From OCS155 cluster bacterium AG-426-D23 (GTDB taxonomy: Bacteria > Actinomycetota > Acidimicrobiia > Actinomarinales > Actinomarinaceae): a stretch of DNA of 64,000 nt. How positions within the stretch are numbered: position 1 is the first letter of the stretch; each line of letters begins with the position of its first letter. Shown here in pieces: positions 38,371-48,034 of the stretch. The notes beneath the pieces are model-generated. The model did not search any database. It had not been told where the DNA came from and was given only the letters and a program-made list of their open reading frames with translations. The position numbers were made by a program, and so were the translations under genes. The stretch is from assembly GCA_003213165.1 (NCBI GenBank), contig QCNO01000002.1:1-64000 (forward strand). The letters are read 5' to 3'.

Positions 38371-39615
38371 TCACACTTCTTCTCTGTAAATTAGTCTTGT
38401 TCCCTTTTTGTTAAACAAGTATGAAAATATCCATTCAATAACTACTAGCAATTTAGATCGATAGCCAATTAAATAAACGATATGAATTACACTCCAAACA
38501 ATCCAAGCTATAAAGCCTGACACTTCAATGTTTCCTATCTTTCCAACAGCTTTATATTTGCCAACAGTTGCCATCATGCCTTTGTCCGAAAATTTAAATG
38601 GCTTTCTATCAATTTTTAAAATTTTGTTTTTTACAATTTTAGCGACATACTTTCCTTGCTGAATAGCTACGGGCGCAATGCCTGGTAAAGAATTATTTTT
38701 TAAATCTTTATGATTTGCTGCATCACCTAATACAAAAACATCAGGGTCTTCTTTTAATGAACAATCTGGATCAACAATTGCTCTTCCATAATCATCAGTA
38801 ATTGTGTTTAACTTACTAATCAATGGAGACGCTTCATTTCCTGCAGCCCATATAATATTTCTGGATTTTATAATTTGTTTATTAGTTTGAACTATATGAT
38901 CATTGACATTTTCTACTTTCTCGTCTTTTAGTACTTGGACACCAAAGTCGAATAAATATTTTTCTGTTTTATCTGATAATTTATTGCTAAACATTGGAAG
39001 TAACTTACTGTTTGCTTCAATTAAATAGACATTAGGATCATCGGAGTTAAAATTTTCGAATTCTTTATTTAAATTTTTATACGCTATCTCAGCAATTGAA
39101 CCAGCCATTTCAACTCCTGTTGGACCACCTCCAATAACAACAAAATTTAAATACTCTTGTTTGATTTCATTATTTAATTCATTTTCTGCTTTTTCAAAAG
39201 CCTTTAAAAGATTTTCTCGAATTACTAACGCGTCATTTATACCTTTGAGCCCTTGAGAATAATTAGACCAACTATCATTCCCGAAGTATGAATGAAGTGA
39301 ACCAGTTGCAATAACCAACTGATCATAACTTAAATTAATACCTGAATCTAATTCCACATTCTTTTTATCTCTATCAACAGAGGTAACCTCACCTAAGACT
39401 ACTTTTACATTTTTGGATTTTTTAAACATTCTCCTAATTGGAAAAGCAATATTTGCAGGTGATAAAACAGCTGTTGCAACTTGATACAAGAGAGGTTGAA
39501 ATAGATGATGATTTTGCTTATCTATTAAAGTAAATTCAATCTCTTTATTTGAACTTGCATTTCTAATGAAATTTAAGCCACCAAATCCCGCTCCAACAAC
39601 TATAACTTTTTTCAT
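38371..39615 (-). CDS. ndh: type II NADH dehydrogenase (NDH-2) family oxidoreductase
   Basis: VVGAGFGGLNFIRN, QNHHLFQPLLYQVATAVLSPANIAFPIR, GGGPTGVEMAGSIAE, VFVLGDAAN. Confidence 0.9.
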   Translation of the reverse strand: MKKVIVVGAGFGGLNFIRNASSNKEIEFTLIDKQNHHLFQPLLYQVATAVLSPANIAFPIRRMFKKSKNVKVVLGEVTSVDRDKKNVELDSGINLSYDQLVIATGSLHSYFGNDSWSNYSQGLKGINDALVIRENLLKAFEKAENELNNEIKQEYLNFVVIGGGPTGVEMAGSIAEIAYKNLNKEFENFNSDDPNVYLIEANSKLLPMFSNKLSDKTEKYLFDFGVQVLKDEKVENVNDHIVQTNKQIIKSRNIIWAAGNEASPLISKLNTITDDYGRAIVDPDCSLKEDPDVFVLGDAANHKDLKNNSLPGIAPVAIQQGKYVAKIVKNKILKIDRKPFKFSDKGMMATVGKYKAVGKIGNIEVSGFIAWIVWSVIHIVYLIGYRSKLLVVIEWIFSYLFNKKGTRLIYREEV

Positions 39616-39679
39616 AGTAATAAAATTATATCTTGAAGACAGAAAAAGATTTATTAGATTTAAAAACAGAATTTAAGTA

Positions 39680-39877
39680 TTAAGTTTTATTCTTTCTTAT
39701 CCATGAATAAGTTATAAATAGTGCCAATATAAAAAGTATTGAATTTGAATAAGGCCAATTAGACAGATTGAATTCAGAGTTTCTAAACAAAACATAGTCG
39801 ATCAATCTAAAAATTAAACTGACAATTGTTCCTGAGAAAAAGAAAACTATAAAAATATTTATATACCTATTTTTCAT
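39680..39877 (-). CDS. small membrane protein, hypothetical
   Basis: 65 aa, two predicted TM segments, overlaps next gene start. Confidence 0.5.
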   Translation of the reverse strand: MKNRYINIFIVFFFSGTIVSLIFRLIDYVLFRNSEFNLSNWPYSNSILFILALFITYSWIRKNKT

Positions 39878-40274
39878 CTAAATGTCTCTCTAAATCACTT
39901 AGGTTGTTTAGTATTTTGTTACCATTATCCATTAGTCCCCAAATAAAAATGTTTAAAAATTTTACATTATTTGCATCAATACCAATTAATTTTTTGTTGT
40001 TCGCGAATGCGTAACCAATTTCAGCTGCAGTCCCAGAGTCTACATCTCTTCCAGTTAATAATGCGACCACTATATCTGCTTGCTTCAACGCATTTAAATC
40101 TGTTGTAAAAATTTTTATCTTTTCTTCTTGTGTATATTCACCTGAAACTACACCTGCATCTCGATGAGGCAAAAAAGTTTTGTAGCCCCTAGTTTCAAAT
40201 ATTTCCGCGATACTTTCTAGATAATTTCTCTCATGATCATCAAATAATGGTCCTGCAATATATACATAATTCAT
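39867..40274 (-). CDS. nucleoside 2-deoxyribosyltransferase family protein
   Basis: VYIAGPLFDDHERNYLESIAEIFE..., DADIVVALLTGRDVDSGTAAEIGYAFANNKKLIG. Confidence 0.85.
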   Translation of the reverse strand: MNYVYIAGPLFDDHERNYLESIAEIFETRGYKTFLPHRDAGVVSGEYTQEEKIKIFTTDLNALKQADIVVALLTGRDVDSGTAAEIGYAFANNKKLIGIDANNVKFLNIFIWGLMDNGNKILNNLSDLERHLDEK

Positions 40275-40279
40275 CTGTA

Positions 40280-41005
40280 TTAGAATTTTAAACTATTTAA
40301 ATACTTTTTTATATCTGTTAGTTTTTTATAACTCAGAATACTTTCACTCATAGAGTTAATGCTATCTAAAATAGTAGGTTCCCAAACTTCACTCAGTGGA
40401 TATACTTCAACCAAAACCAGGAACAAGCTTGTGTTGGTGTCTAGTGGTGTAGATATTTGTGTTTCAAGTCGAAAGAATAAATTTTCAAAACTTATAACTT
40501 CAGGTCTCGTTACTTCTGGATGGTTACTTAATGCTTTAATTGTTGTTACATTCCATACCCACCTTTGGATTGTATTTTTGCACATATATTTAGTTAATTT
40601 ATCACTTGATTTCATAAGTAGCTCATTATCTGCAACAGGCTTATGTAAAAACGAAAAATCTCTACCTAAGGCTTTTGAAGGTATCCAGCCACTTGGAAAT
40701 ACAAAACTTATTCCTTCTAGTTTTCCTTTATGCATTACAGCAATATCTTCTTCTATTTGAAAAGAAAGTTCTTTTAAAGAGTCGTTTTTATTAATTTTTA
40801 GTTTTTCTTCAACTTTTTCTAGTAAGTTTAATCGTTGAAATAGTTCTGTTTCACCATATAAATCGCTTCCGTATAAAGCAACTTGGTTTATTTTTTGTTC
40901 AAGATAGCTTCTCCTGGGTGTTTGACTAATCAGACTACCTGAATATTTTTGCATTGAAGGATTGTTGTTAAATGGTGTTTTGATGAAGTCCAAATACATT
41001 ATCAA
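40280..41005 (-). CDS. DUF3445 / heme-dependent oxidative N-demethylase-like protein
   Basis: LSFQIEEDIAVMHKGKLEGISFVFPSGWIPSKALGRDFSFLHKPV and RLETQISTPLDTNTSLFLV pattern. Confidence 0.65.
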   Translation of the reverse strand: MIMYLDFIKTPFNNNPSMQKYSGSLISQTPRRSYLEQKINQVALYGSDLYGETELFQRLNLLEKVEEKLKINKNDSLKELSFQIEEDIAVMHKGKLEGISFVFPSGWIPSKALGRDFSFLHKPVADNELLMKSSDKLTKYMCKNTIQRWVWNVTTIKALSNHPEVTRPEVISFENLFFRLETQISTPLDTNTSLFLVLVEVYPLSEVWEPTILDSINSMSESILSYKKLTDIKKYLNSLKF

Positions 41006-41030
41006 TAATTCTATATAATTAATAATTAGA

Positions 41031-41771
41031 ATGAGTAAAACTGGACTGATATTATTTCACGGTTTTTTTGAACACAAAGAAAGACATAGACTCAACAAAG
41101 AATGGTTCGAAAAACTTGGTATCGAGTCTCACCTTGTTGATTTACCAGGTCATGGAGAAAATGCTTTAATCAAAGGAGATATTAGTTCTTGGGAAGAGGT
41201 TGATAGTGTATTACAAACCTCTTTTAAGAAAATTGAGCATTGTGAAACAAAAATTTTGTTTGGTCACTCTTTTGGTGGACAAGTTGCATTATATTCTATA
41301 CTAAGTGGGCTACTCGACCCCGATTACTTAATTCTTTCAGCACCTACATTAGATGACAATTATCCAAACGTAGTAAAAAAACTATCAATCGTAATTTCAA
41401 AAATAGCTCCAAAATTTAGGTTTCCATCATCTGTCAGTAAAAAAAATCTCTCAACAGATAAAGAAGTTGTTGAAGATTATTTTCAGGATCCTCTTGTTTT
41501 TCGCTCAGTTACTGCAAGATATGGTAAAGAATTGATTGATAACCAGACATTTGTAAATAATAATATTGAAAACTTGAGTACACCGACAATTTTATTTCAC
41601 GGAGAAAATGATACTATCGTTCCAATTAAGGCGTCGAATGGTATTAAACAATTGGAGAATGTGGAGTTTATAACTGTAGAAAATTCAAAACATGAAATTC
41701 TAAATCAAGATACTAGGCCATTTGTGTTGAGTGAGCTACACAGATGGTTGAGGGAAAAACAGATAATCTAA
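41031..41771 (+). CDS. alpha/beta hydrolase (monoacylglycerol-lipase-like)
   Basis: LILFHGFFEHKERH, DLPGHGEN, ILFGHSFGGQVAL, PTILFHGENDTIVPI. Confidence 0.85.
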   Translation: MSKTGLILFHGFFEHKERHRLNKEWFEKLGIESHLVDLPGHGENALIKGDISSWEEVDSVLQTSFKKIEHCETKILFGHSFGGQVALYSILSGLLDPDYLILSAPTLDDNYPNVVKKLSIVISKIAPKFRFPSSVSKKNLSTDKEVVEDYFQDPLVFRSVTARYGKELIDNQTFVNNNIENLSTPTILFHGENDTIVPIKASNGIKQLENVEFITVENSKHEILNQDTRPFVLSELHRWLREKQII

Positions 41772-41774
41772 TCT

Positions 41775-41797
41775 TATTGCAAATTATTTGCAATAAT
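41775..41797. promoter_or_regulatory. Nur-box-like palindrome upstream of nikMN/cbiM
   Basis: TTATTGCAAA-TTA-TTTGCAATAA perfect 10-bp arms; contains TTGCAA-N5-TTGCAA, the Streptomyces nickel-regulator Nur box pattern; 24 nt before the ATG. Confidence 0.6.
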
Positions 41798-41821
41798 TTA
41801 TTCCTTTTCTAAACTTGTCTT

Positions 41822-42757
41822 ATGCATGTACCTGACGGATTTATTAATGCTTCTGTGTCAGCAGCAACGGGAGTTATTAGCTTTGGAACTTTGTGGGCAT
41901 ACATAAGATCTGCAAGTTCCTTGATAGCTGATAAATTTATTGCTTTAACTGGGATGATGACTGCTTTAATTTTTGTTTTACAAATGATAAATTTTCCAGT
42001 TGCAGCAGGAACTAGTGGCCATTTGTTAGGAGGGGCTTTAGCTGTCATAGTTCTTGGACCTAGACTTGGTTTAATCTGTCTTTCAGTGGTTGTAATAATT
42101 CAGTCTCTTCTATTCGCAGATGGTGGACTAAGTGCGTTGGGAATAAATGTCATGAATATGGCAATTGTAACCTCTGTTACCGCCTGGGTCGTCGTGAAGT
42201 ATTGGATAAAGTTTATTGGCAAAACCTTTTCATCATTAATAGTTGTCAGCGTTTTGTCTGGAATTGTTAGTGTTGTTTTCTCATCAATTGCATTTATGGT
42301 TCAGTACATATTAGGTGGAACTATATCTATACCGGTGGGGACAGTCTTAATAGCAATGATATCGGTTCACTTTTTAATTGGACTTGGCGAGGGAGTAATT
42401 ACAGCTCTAATTGTTGGATTGCTAATAAGGGTTAGACCAGATCTTATATACGCTTACGATAGAGAAGATAAAAATACGAGAGCTGTTTCTTTTTATGGAT
42501 TGTTCATCATGTTAATTTTACTACTGAGTCTAATTACACCATTTGCCTCCTCTTCCCCAGATGGCCTAGAATCTGTTGCTGAAGAATTCGGTTTTCAGGA
42601 AACGGATGGATTAGTGCTTTTACTTGAAGATTACGGAATAAGTACTATAAATAATAACTTTGTATCAACATTTCTGAGTGCATTGCTTGGGATTGCATCG
42701 ATAGCAATTATTACAGCTATGTTTATGAAGAGACGTGAGAGTGGGAAAAATTCCTAA
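41822..42757 (+). CDS. ECF-type Ni/Co transporter S-component, CbiMN/NikMN fusion
   Basis: MHVPDGFIN... CbiM N-terminus; C-terminal NikN/CbiN-like PDGLE segment. Confidence 0.88.
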   Translation: MHVPDGFINASVSAATGVISFGTLWAYIRSASSLIADKFIALTGMMTALIFVLQMINFPVAAGTSGHLLGGALAVIVLGPRLGLICLSVVVIIQSLLFADGGLSALGINVMNMAIVTSVTAWVVVKYWIKFIGKTFSSLIVVSVLSGIVSVVFSSIAFMVQYILGGTISIPVGTVLIAMISVHFLIGLGEGVITALIVGLLIRVRPDLIYAYDREDKNTRAVSFYGLFIMLILLLSLITPFASSSPDGLESVAEEFGFQETDGLVLLLEDYGISTINNNFVSTFLSALLGIASIAIITAMFMKRRESGKNS

Positions 42758-43094
42758 TAAATTTTTTGATTTCTATTATTTGTAGATATATATTTAGAGT
42801 ACTTTTTGTGAAGAAAATCTTTATAGATAATCATTACAAGAAGTATTAAGAGATAACCCTTGAGGCAGGAAATCTGGAAACAGATTGCGGAGTTTTCAAG
42901 GGTTTTCTCGTTTTATATCTGTTCGAGAAGTTTCCTATTGTTTAAAATCTGTTTACTAAAAATTTAACACTCTAGTAGAAAATAAATTAAGTTATTAAAA
43001 CAAACGCTCCCAAATTTGTTGGTATACATAAATCCCTAGGAACCTAATATCCTAGGGTGTTCAATTGATGAAAAATGGCTAGTATTTTTATAAA

Positions 43095-43673
43095 ATGGTT
43101 AACCAAATAAAATTTCAAACTTTAAATAACAAATGCATAAAATGCAGGAAATGTTCTCTATCTTCAACACGAAAAAATGTAGTAGTTGGTCGAGGAAACC
43201 CAAACTCAAAGCTGTTTGTAATTGGTGAAGGACCAGGCCAACAAGAAGATGAACAAGGCGTTGCTTTTGTTGGAAGGGCTGGGAAAATGTTGGACTCAGC
43301 ATTTTTATCGGTTGGCATTGATACAAATAAAGATTGTTACATTTCAAATATTGTTAAATGCAGACCCCCAGGAAATAGAAAGCCATACAAAAATGAAGTA
43401 TCTGAGTGTATTCCTTGGTTAGAAAAACAAATAGGACTTATTAAACCAAAAGTTATTGTACTGGCAGGTTCAACTGCGGTAGAATCTTATCTTCAAGTGG
43501 CTGAACCAATATCAAAAATTAGAGGGAAATGGATAATAAAAGATGATATTAAATACATGCCTATTTTTCATCCATCTTACTTACTTCGAAACCCGTCAAA
43601 AGAAAAAGGTAAACCTAAATGGCTAACATGGCAAGATCTAAAAAAAGTAAAGGAAGAACTTAATTTAACTTGA
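43095..43673 (+). CDS. family 4 uracil-DNA glycosylase (Fe-S)
   Basis: CIKCRKCSLSSTRKNVVVGRGNPNSKLFVIGEGPGQQEDEQGVAFVGRAGKMLD; IFHPSYLLR. Confidence 0.92.
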   Translation: MVNQIKFQTLNNKCIKCRKCSLSSTRKNVVVGRGNPNSKLFVIGEGPGQQEDEQGVAFVGRAGKMLDSAFLSVGIDTNKDCYISNIVKCRPPGNRKPYKNEVSECIPWLEKQIGLIKPKVIVLAGSTAVESYLQVAEPISKIRGKWIIKDDIKYMPIFHPSYLLRNPSKEKGKPKWLTWQDLKKVKEELNLT

Positions 43674-44579
43674 AAATTCTTCCTTAGTATTTAGCAACAG
43701 TGAAATAAAAATAAAAACTCCCGCAATAAAAATATTTGTATTAAAAGATTCTCCTAAAAATACTACACCGGCAGTCACTCCAACAATAGGTACTAGATAG
43801 TCAACAGAAGCAACTTGCAGTGCACTAACTCTCCTTATTAACCAGGTAAAAGCTGTAAATGCACTTAAGTTTGCAATAACTAAAGCAGCTATCCTCAAAG
43901 TTTGAGATAGGTTTAATGTTTCTGTCTCAATATCAAAAAATATATATGCAATTAATGAAGCAACAATCATCAATGGATATTGGTAGCTCAACCAGGTAGC
44001 AACTTTGTATTTGGGTGCGTACTTTCTATTTAACACTGTTGCCAATGAAATACACTGAACTCCAAAAAACGCCAACGTTCCTCCAAGGAGTATGCTTCCT
44101 TCATCTAAAAGCCCAGTTTCCTGTCTTAAAAATAAATATGCAATACCTGCAAAACCTACAAGTATTGCTAAGTATCTAGTTTTTGAAATCTCTTCATCCT
44201 TTAAAAGTAGCTTTATCCAAATTACAGTAAATACTGGTGCGGAACTTATGAGAAGGGTCACAAGACCCGAAGAAATATATTGAAGTGCAAATATAAAAAA
44301 CCAACTAATTGAAAACACAGAAAAGAACCCCGTTATGGTTGCTTCTTTAAAAATTGTTGATTGAAATCCTTCTCTAATAAAAATGGCATAGTATAAAAAT
44401 AACAAAGACCCTATCAAACAAACCCTTACCGTAACAAGATAGATTTCGTTAATACCTTCTATGAGAAGACTTCTAGATAACACATTGCCCATTCCCCACA
44501 TAAATGCAGCTATAAAAATAGCAACAATGGTTTGGAATAATGTTGGCTGCTGTAATGGTGTATTCGTAGTTGATTTCAC
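43665..44579 (-). CDS. EamA/DMT family transporter
   Basis: Ten-TM EamA pattern; FMWGMGNVLSRSLL ... ALQYISSGLVTLLISSAPVFTVIWIKLLLKDE. Confidence 0.85.
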   Translation of the reverse strand: MKSTTNTPLQQPTLFQTIVAIFIAAFMWGMGNVLSRSLLIEGINEIYLVTVRVCLIGSLLFLYYAIFIREGFQSTIFKEATITGFFSVFSISWFFIFALQYISSGLVTLLISSAPVFTVIWIKLLLKDEEISKTRYLAILVGFAGIAYLFLRQETGLLDEGSILLGGTLAFFGVQCISLATVLNRKYAPKYKVATWLSYQYPLMIVASLIAYIFFDIETETLNLSQTLRIAALVIANLSAFTAFTWLIRRVSALQVASVDYLVPIVGVTAGVVFLGESFNTNIFIAGVFIFISLLLNTKEEFSS

Positions 44580-44639
44580 TCTTGAAATACTAATGCTCTC
44601 AAAAAGATAACTCTTATTGACAATTTTCGCTATTATTAA

Positions 44640-44725
44640 ATTAGCGGGAGCAAAAGCTGAGAGGGTTGTAAAAACCGACCGTATGAACCTGTTGGGTAAT
44701 TCCAGCGAAGGGAAATCATAACTTT
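44640..44725 (+). promoter_or_regulatory. TPP riboswitch (THI element)
   Basis: AGCGGGAGCAAAAGCTGAGAGGGTTGTAAAAACCGACCGTATGAACCTGTTGGGTAATTCCAGCGAAGGGAA matches the CUGAGA...ACC...GAACCUG...GGGUAAUxCCxGCGxAGGGAA consensus. Confidence 0.95.
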
Positions 44726-44759
44726 TATCCCAATTACAAACTATTGAAGGTGGTTATTT

Positions 44760-46124
44760 ATGAATACAAATATAGCTTATGTTGTAATTGCATCCTTGCT
44801 TGTGATGGTATTTCTTATTACTAGAAATATTAAAACAGTTAATAGCGAATACTTTGTACTTGATAAGACAGAAAAAACTTTTGGGTTGACTATGAGTTTC
44901 TATGCAAGTGGCATGGGTTTATGGATATTGACTTCACCAGCTGAAGTTGCATGGTATGGACTTGGATATGATATTTATGGATACGCAATCTCAGCTGCAA
45001 CTCCTTTTATTTTGATATACATATTTGGCCCAAAAATTTCTAAACTACTTCCTAATGGTGTTACTTTGGCTCAGTTTGTTGAAAAAAAATATGGATCTGT
45101 AGCACAAAAAATTGTTTCTTTAGTAGCTGTTATTTACATGAGTGCATTCTTGATAGCAGAGTTCGCATCAATAAGTTATTTATTTGAGGCAATCTCTGGT
45201 GTTTCAGGTATTGTGGTTGCAGCGTTAGTTGCAGCTACTACTTTTTTGTACCTTAATAAGTCGGGATTTAAAGCTTCTTATCTGACAGATAAAATTCAAG
45301 GAATTGGAATAATACTTCTTTTAACCTTTTTGTTTGGTATTTGGTTTAGTCAAAATAAAATCAGCGAAATTACAGATTTTGCAATACTTGGTGGGTTAAA
45401 TACTTTTGAAACATACAGCTTGAAATCAGCACTTGCAGTAATAATTGCAGTTACAGCAGCTGAAATATTTTCTACTGGCTATTGGCAAAGAACCTTCTCA
45501 GCTATGAATGAAACGACAATCAAAAAAGCTAGTATCTACTCAGGATTTGGGGTTTTTATAACAATTCTTCTATTAGGCATTGCGGGTGCCGTTGGTGCTG
45601 GGAAAGGTTTGGAGATTCCCACTTTAAGCTTTATAAATCAATTGAGTTTAAATTCCATGACTGTATTGGTTTTAATCTCCCTAGCAACTCTCTTGGTAAC
45701 ATCGAGCGTGGATACATTGGAAAATGCTATCTCATCTACCATATCAATAGACTTAATTAAAAAAGGAAGTAAAGAAGCTAATAATATAACTTTATTAGTT
45801 ATTATCTTGGCACTTTTTGCTTCAACAAGAGTAACTAATATTTTTACTGTATTTTTAGTTGCTGATCTTCTAGCAACAAGCCTTGTTTTTCCTGCTTTTT
45901 ATAGAATTAAAAAAACGAGCAAAGACATTTTGCTTGTTCTGCCTTTTGTTGGTTCTCTTATTTCAGTGTTTGTTTACAGATATCTGTTTATTAATTTAGA
46001 AGAAAATCCTGGAGGTTTATTTGTTCCAACAGATCTCTACGGATTAGCTGATCTTAATACTTTTGCTATTGCTTTAGTATCATCAGTCATAATTACGTTT
46101 GTTGCAGACAGATTTACCAAATAG
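44760..46124 (+). CDS. sodium:solute symporter family protein, probable thiamin-precursor (HMP/thiamin) transporter, ThiV-like
   Basis: SSS-family TM pattern; directly downstream of a TPP riboswitch. Confidence 0.8.
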   Translation: MNTNIAYVVIASLLVMVFLITRNIKTVNSEYFVLDKTEKTFGLTMSFYASGMGLWILTSPAEVAWYGLGYDIYGYAISAATPFILIYIFGPKISKLLPNGVTLAQFVEKKYGSVAQKIVSLVAVIYMSAFLIAEFASISYLFEAISGVSGIVVAALVAATTFLYLNKSGFKASYLTDKIQGIGIILLLTFLFGIWFSQNKISEITDFAILGGLNTFETYSLKSALAVIIAVTAAEIFSTGYWQRTFSAMNETTIKKASIYSGFGVFITILLLGIAGAVGAGKGLEIPTLSFINQLSLNSMTVLVLISLATLLVTSSVDTLENAISSTISIDLIKKGSKEANNITLLVIILALFASTRVTNIFTVFLVADLLATSLVFPAFYRIKKTSKDILLVLPFVGSLISVFVYRYLFINLEENPGGLFVPTDLYGLADLNTFAIALVSSVIITFVADRFTK

Positions 46125-46133
46125 AATTAATAG

Positions 46134-48002
46134 ATGAAACCAGAAAATTTAAATTCATTCAGCACTCTATCAAATCTTGTAGCTAAAGATTCAAACTTAA
46201 TTGTGCAAAGTACCCGTATGGAATTTGAATCTAATACATATGTAAGTGAACTTTGGAGAATGAGCAAAGGGAACTGGAGAAAATTTAAGTCAGGTAATAA
46301 TAACTTTAGTAATCCAAAATTCGCAAAGAAAACCAATGACATTTTTTATATAAAAACCAATAGGTCTGTTGAGGACAAGAGTAAGGCTAAAAAGGCATCT
46401 TCAACTATAGAAATACAGTCTGGAAGGTCTGTTATCTCAATTTTTGAAATTGAAGGAAGTATTAATAACTATCTACTTAGTAATGATGAAAAGTTTCTAT
46501 ATGTTATTACTAGTGAGTGGAATGAGGAATTTAAGAATATTGAATCAAAAGATTCAGAGCCTATGTACTACGAGAATCTTCCTTTTAGATTTGATACAAG
46601 AGGAATCATTTACAACAAAAGAGGTAATGTCTACAAAGTTAATCTTCGAACCGGTAAATCTAATAAGGTTGTAGACGGTGATAAACATAATATCATTTCA
46701 ATTGATTCTTTAGTAGAAAATAATGGTGTACTTACTTTCTCTTATGACAAGCACAATTCAAAAGGGACAATGCTTGAAGAAAGAATTGGATTTTTAAAAA
46801 ACAAAAAAATTGTAGATATATTTACAAAAGGTATGATGGGAAATTTGTTTTACTATGAGGACGAACTTCATGCTGTTGGCTTAAGGAATAGGTTTGAATG
46901 GCCTACCAATACTACAATTTTAAAATTCTCTCAATCAGGAAAAGTTTCCTTTAAATACAGATTGTTTGATAGAAATATAGTTAAAGCGGAAGTGCACGAA
47001 TCTATTCTTTATTTTCTATATGAAGACTCTGGAAAAACACTACTAAGAAATGGAAATGAAAAAATTGACTTAATTGACCAAAATATCACTATCAAAGACT
47101 TTGCATTTAGCAGTGGGAATACTTATGTCATAGCAAACTCGTTTTCAAGTCCTGACGAGGTATATGAACTGATAGATGGAGAGCTAAATAAAATATCGAA
47201 AGCCAATGATTCTTTTGTTCAAAACGTTAGAACAAGAGATTGCATATATGAAAGAATTGATACGGGTAAGTCAGAGATTGACACATGGGGAATATTTGTA
47301 GGAAAAGACAAGCCTACAATCTTAAACATTCATGGTGGGCCTGCAAGCCAATATGGATTTACATTTTTTGATGAGTTTCAAACTTACGCCTCTGCAGGAT
47401 TTAATGTAATCGCTTGTAATCCAAGAGGTTCTGCTGGAAGAGGTCATGAATTCTTAAGAGATGTTTGTGGAAATAAGTGGGGTGTAAATGATATGCACGA
47501 TGTTCTTACTTCGTTTAAAAAAATGAAAAAAGTAATGGGAATAACCAATAAAAAAGATGGAATAATGGGTGGATCTTACGGTGGATTTATGACATCTTGG
47601 ATAATTAGTCATAATCCAAATGCTTTTCAATCTGCAATTGTTGAACGTGCTCTTCTTAATTGGGAAACTATGGTTGGAACATCTGATATTGGAATAGGTT
47701 TCCCAGAAATGTACCTGCTAGATGACATGTCGAAAAATATAGACCTATACAGAAAAAAAAGTCCTATGACATATGCGTCAAATATTAAAACGCCGACTTT
47801 AATAATCCACTCTCAAGAAGACTATAGGTGTCCAGTAGAGCAAGCCGAACAACTCTTCTCAAACTTGAAAAAAAGAGGTATCAAAACAGCTATGTTACGT
47901 TTTCCAGGTGAAAGCCATGAGCTTTCAAGATCAGGTACACCTGTTCATAGAAAACAAAGGTTTGACCACATCATAACTTGGCATAAAAAACATTTAGTTT
48001 AA
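46134..48002 (+). CDS. S9 family prolyl oligopeptidase / acylaminoacyl peptidase
   Basis: NIHGGPASQYGFTFFDEFQ, GIMGGSYGGFMTSWIISHNP, HSQEDYRCPVEQAEQL. Confidence 0.93.
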   Translation: MKPENLNSFSTLSNLVAKDSNLIVQSTRMEFESNTYVSELWRMSKGNWRKFKSGNNNFSNPKFAKKTNDIFYIKTNRSVEDKSKAKKASSTIEIQSGRSVISIFEIEGSINNYLLSNDEKFLYVITSEWNEEFKNIESKDSEPMYYENLPFRFDTRGIIYNKRGNVYKVNLRTGKSNKVVDGDKHNIISIDSLVENNGVLTFSYDKHNSKGTMLEERIGFLKNKKIVDIFTKGMMGNLFYYEDELHAVGLRNRFEWPTNTTILKFSQSGKVSFKYRLFDRNIVKAEVHESILYFLYEDSGKTLLRNGNEKIDLIDQNITIKDFAFSSGNTYVIANSFSSPDEVYELIDGELNKISKANDSFVQNVRTRDCIYERIDTGKSEIDTWGIFVGKDKPTILNIHGGPASQYGFTFFDEFQTYASAGFNVIACNPRGSAGRGHEFLRDVCGNKWGVNDMHDVLTSFKKMKKVMGITNKKDGIMGGSYGGFMTSWIISHNPNAFQSAIVERALLNWETMVGTSDIGIGFPEMYLLDDMSKNIDLYRKKSPMTYASNIKTPTLIIHSQEDYRCPVEQAEQLFSNLKKRGIKTAMLRFPGESHELSRSGTPVHRKQRFDHIITWHKKHLV

Positions 48003-48034
48003 ATAGTTCGTTTAGTTAAATAAACTAGTTCATA

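Noticed and set aside
42855-42904. Small SRP RNA (ffs)
   Set aside because: The hairpin has a GNRA loop and purine-rich internal loop, but the conserved SRP apical motif (GGUC-CGGAAGGAAGCAG type) is not present and the inner stem is too long.
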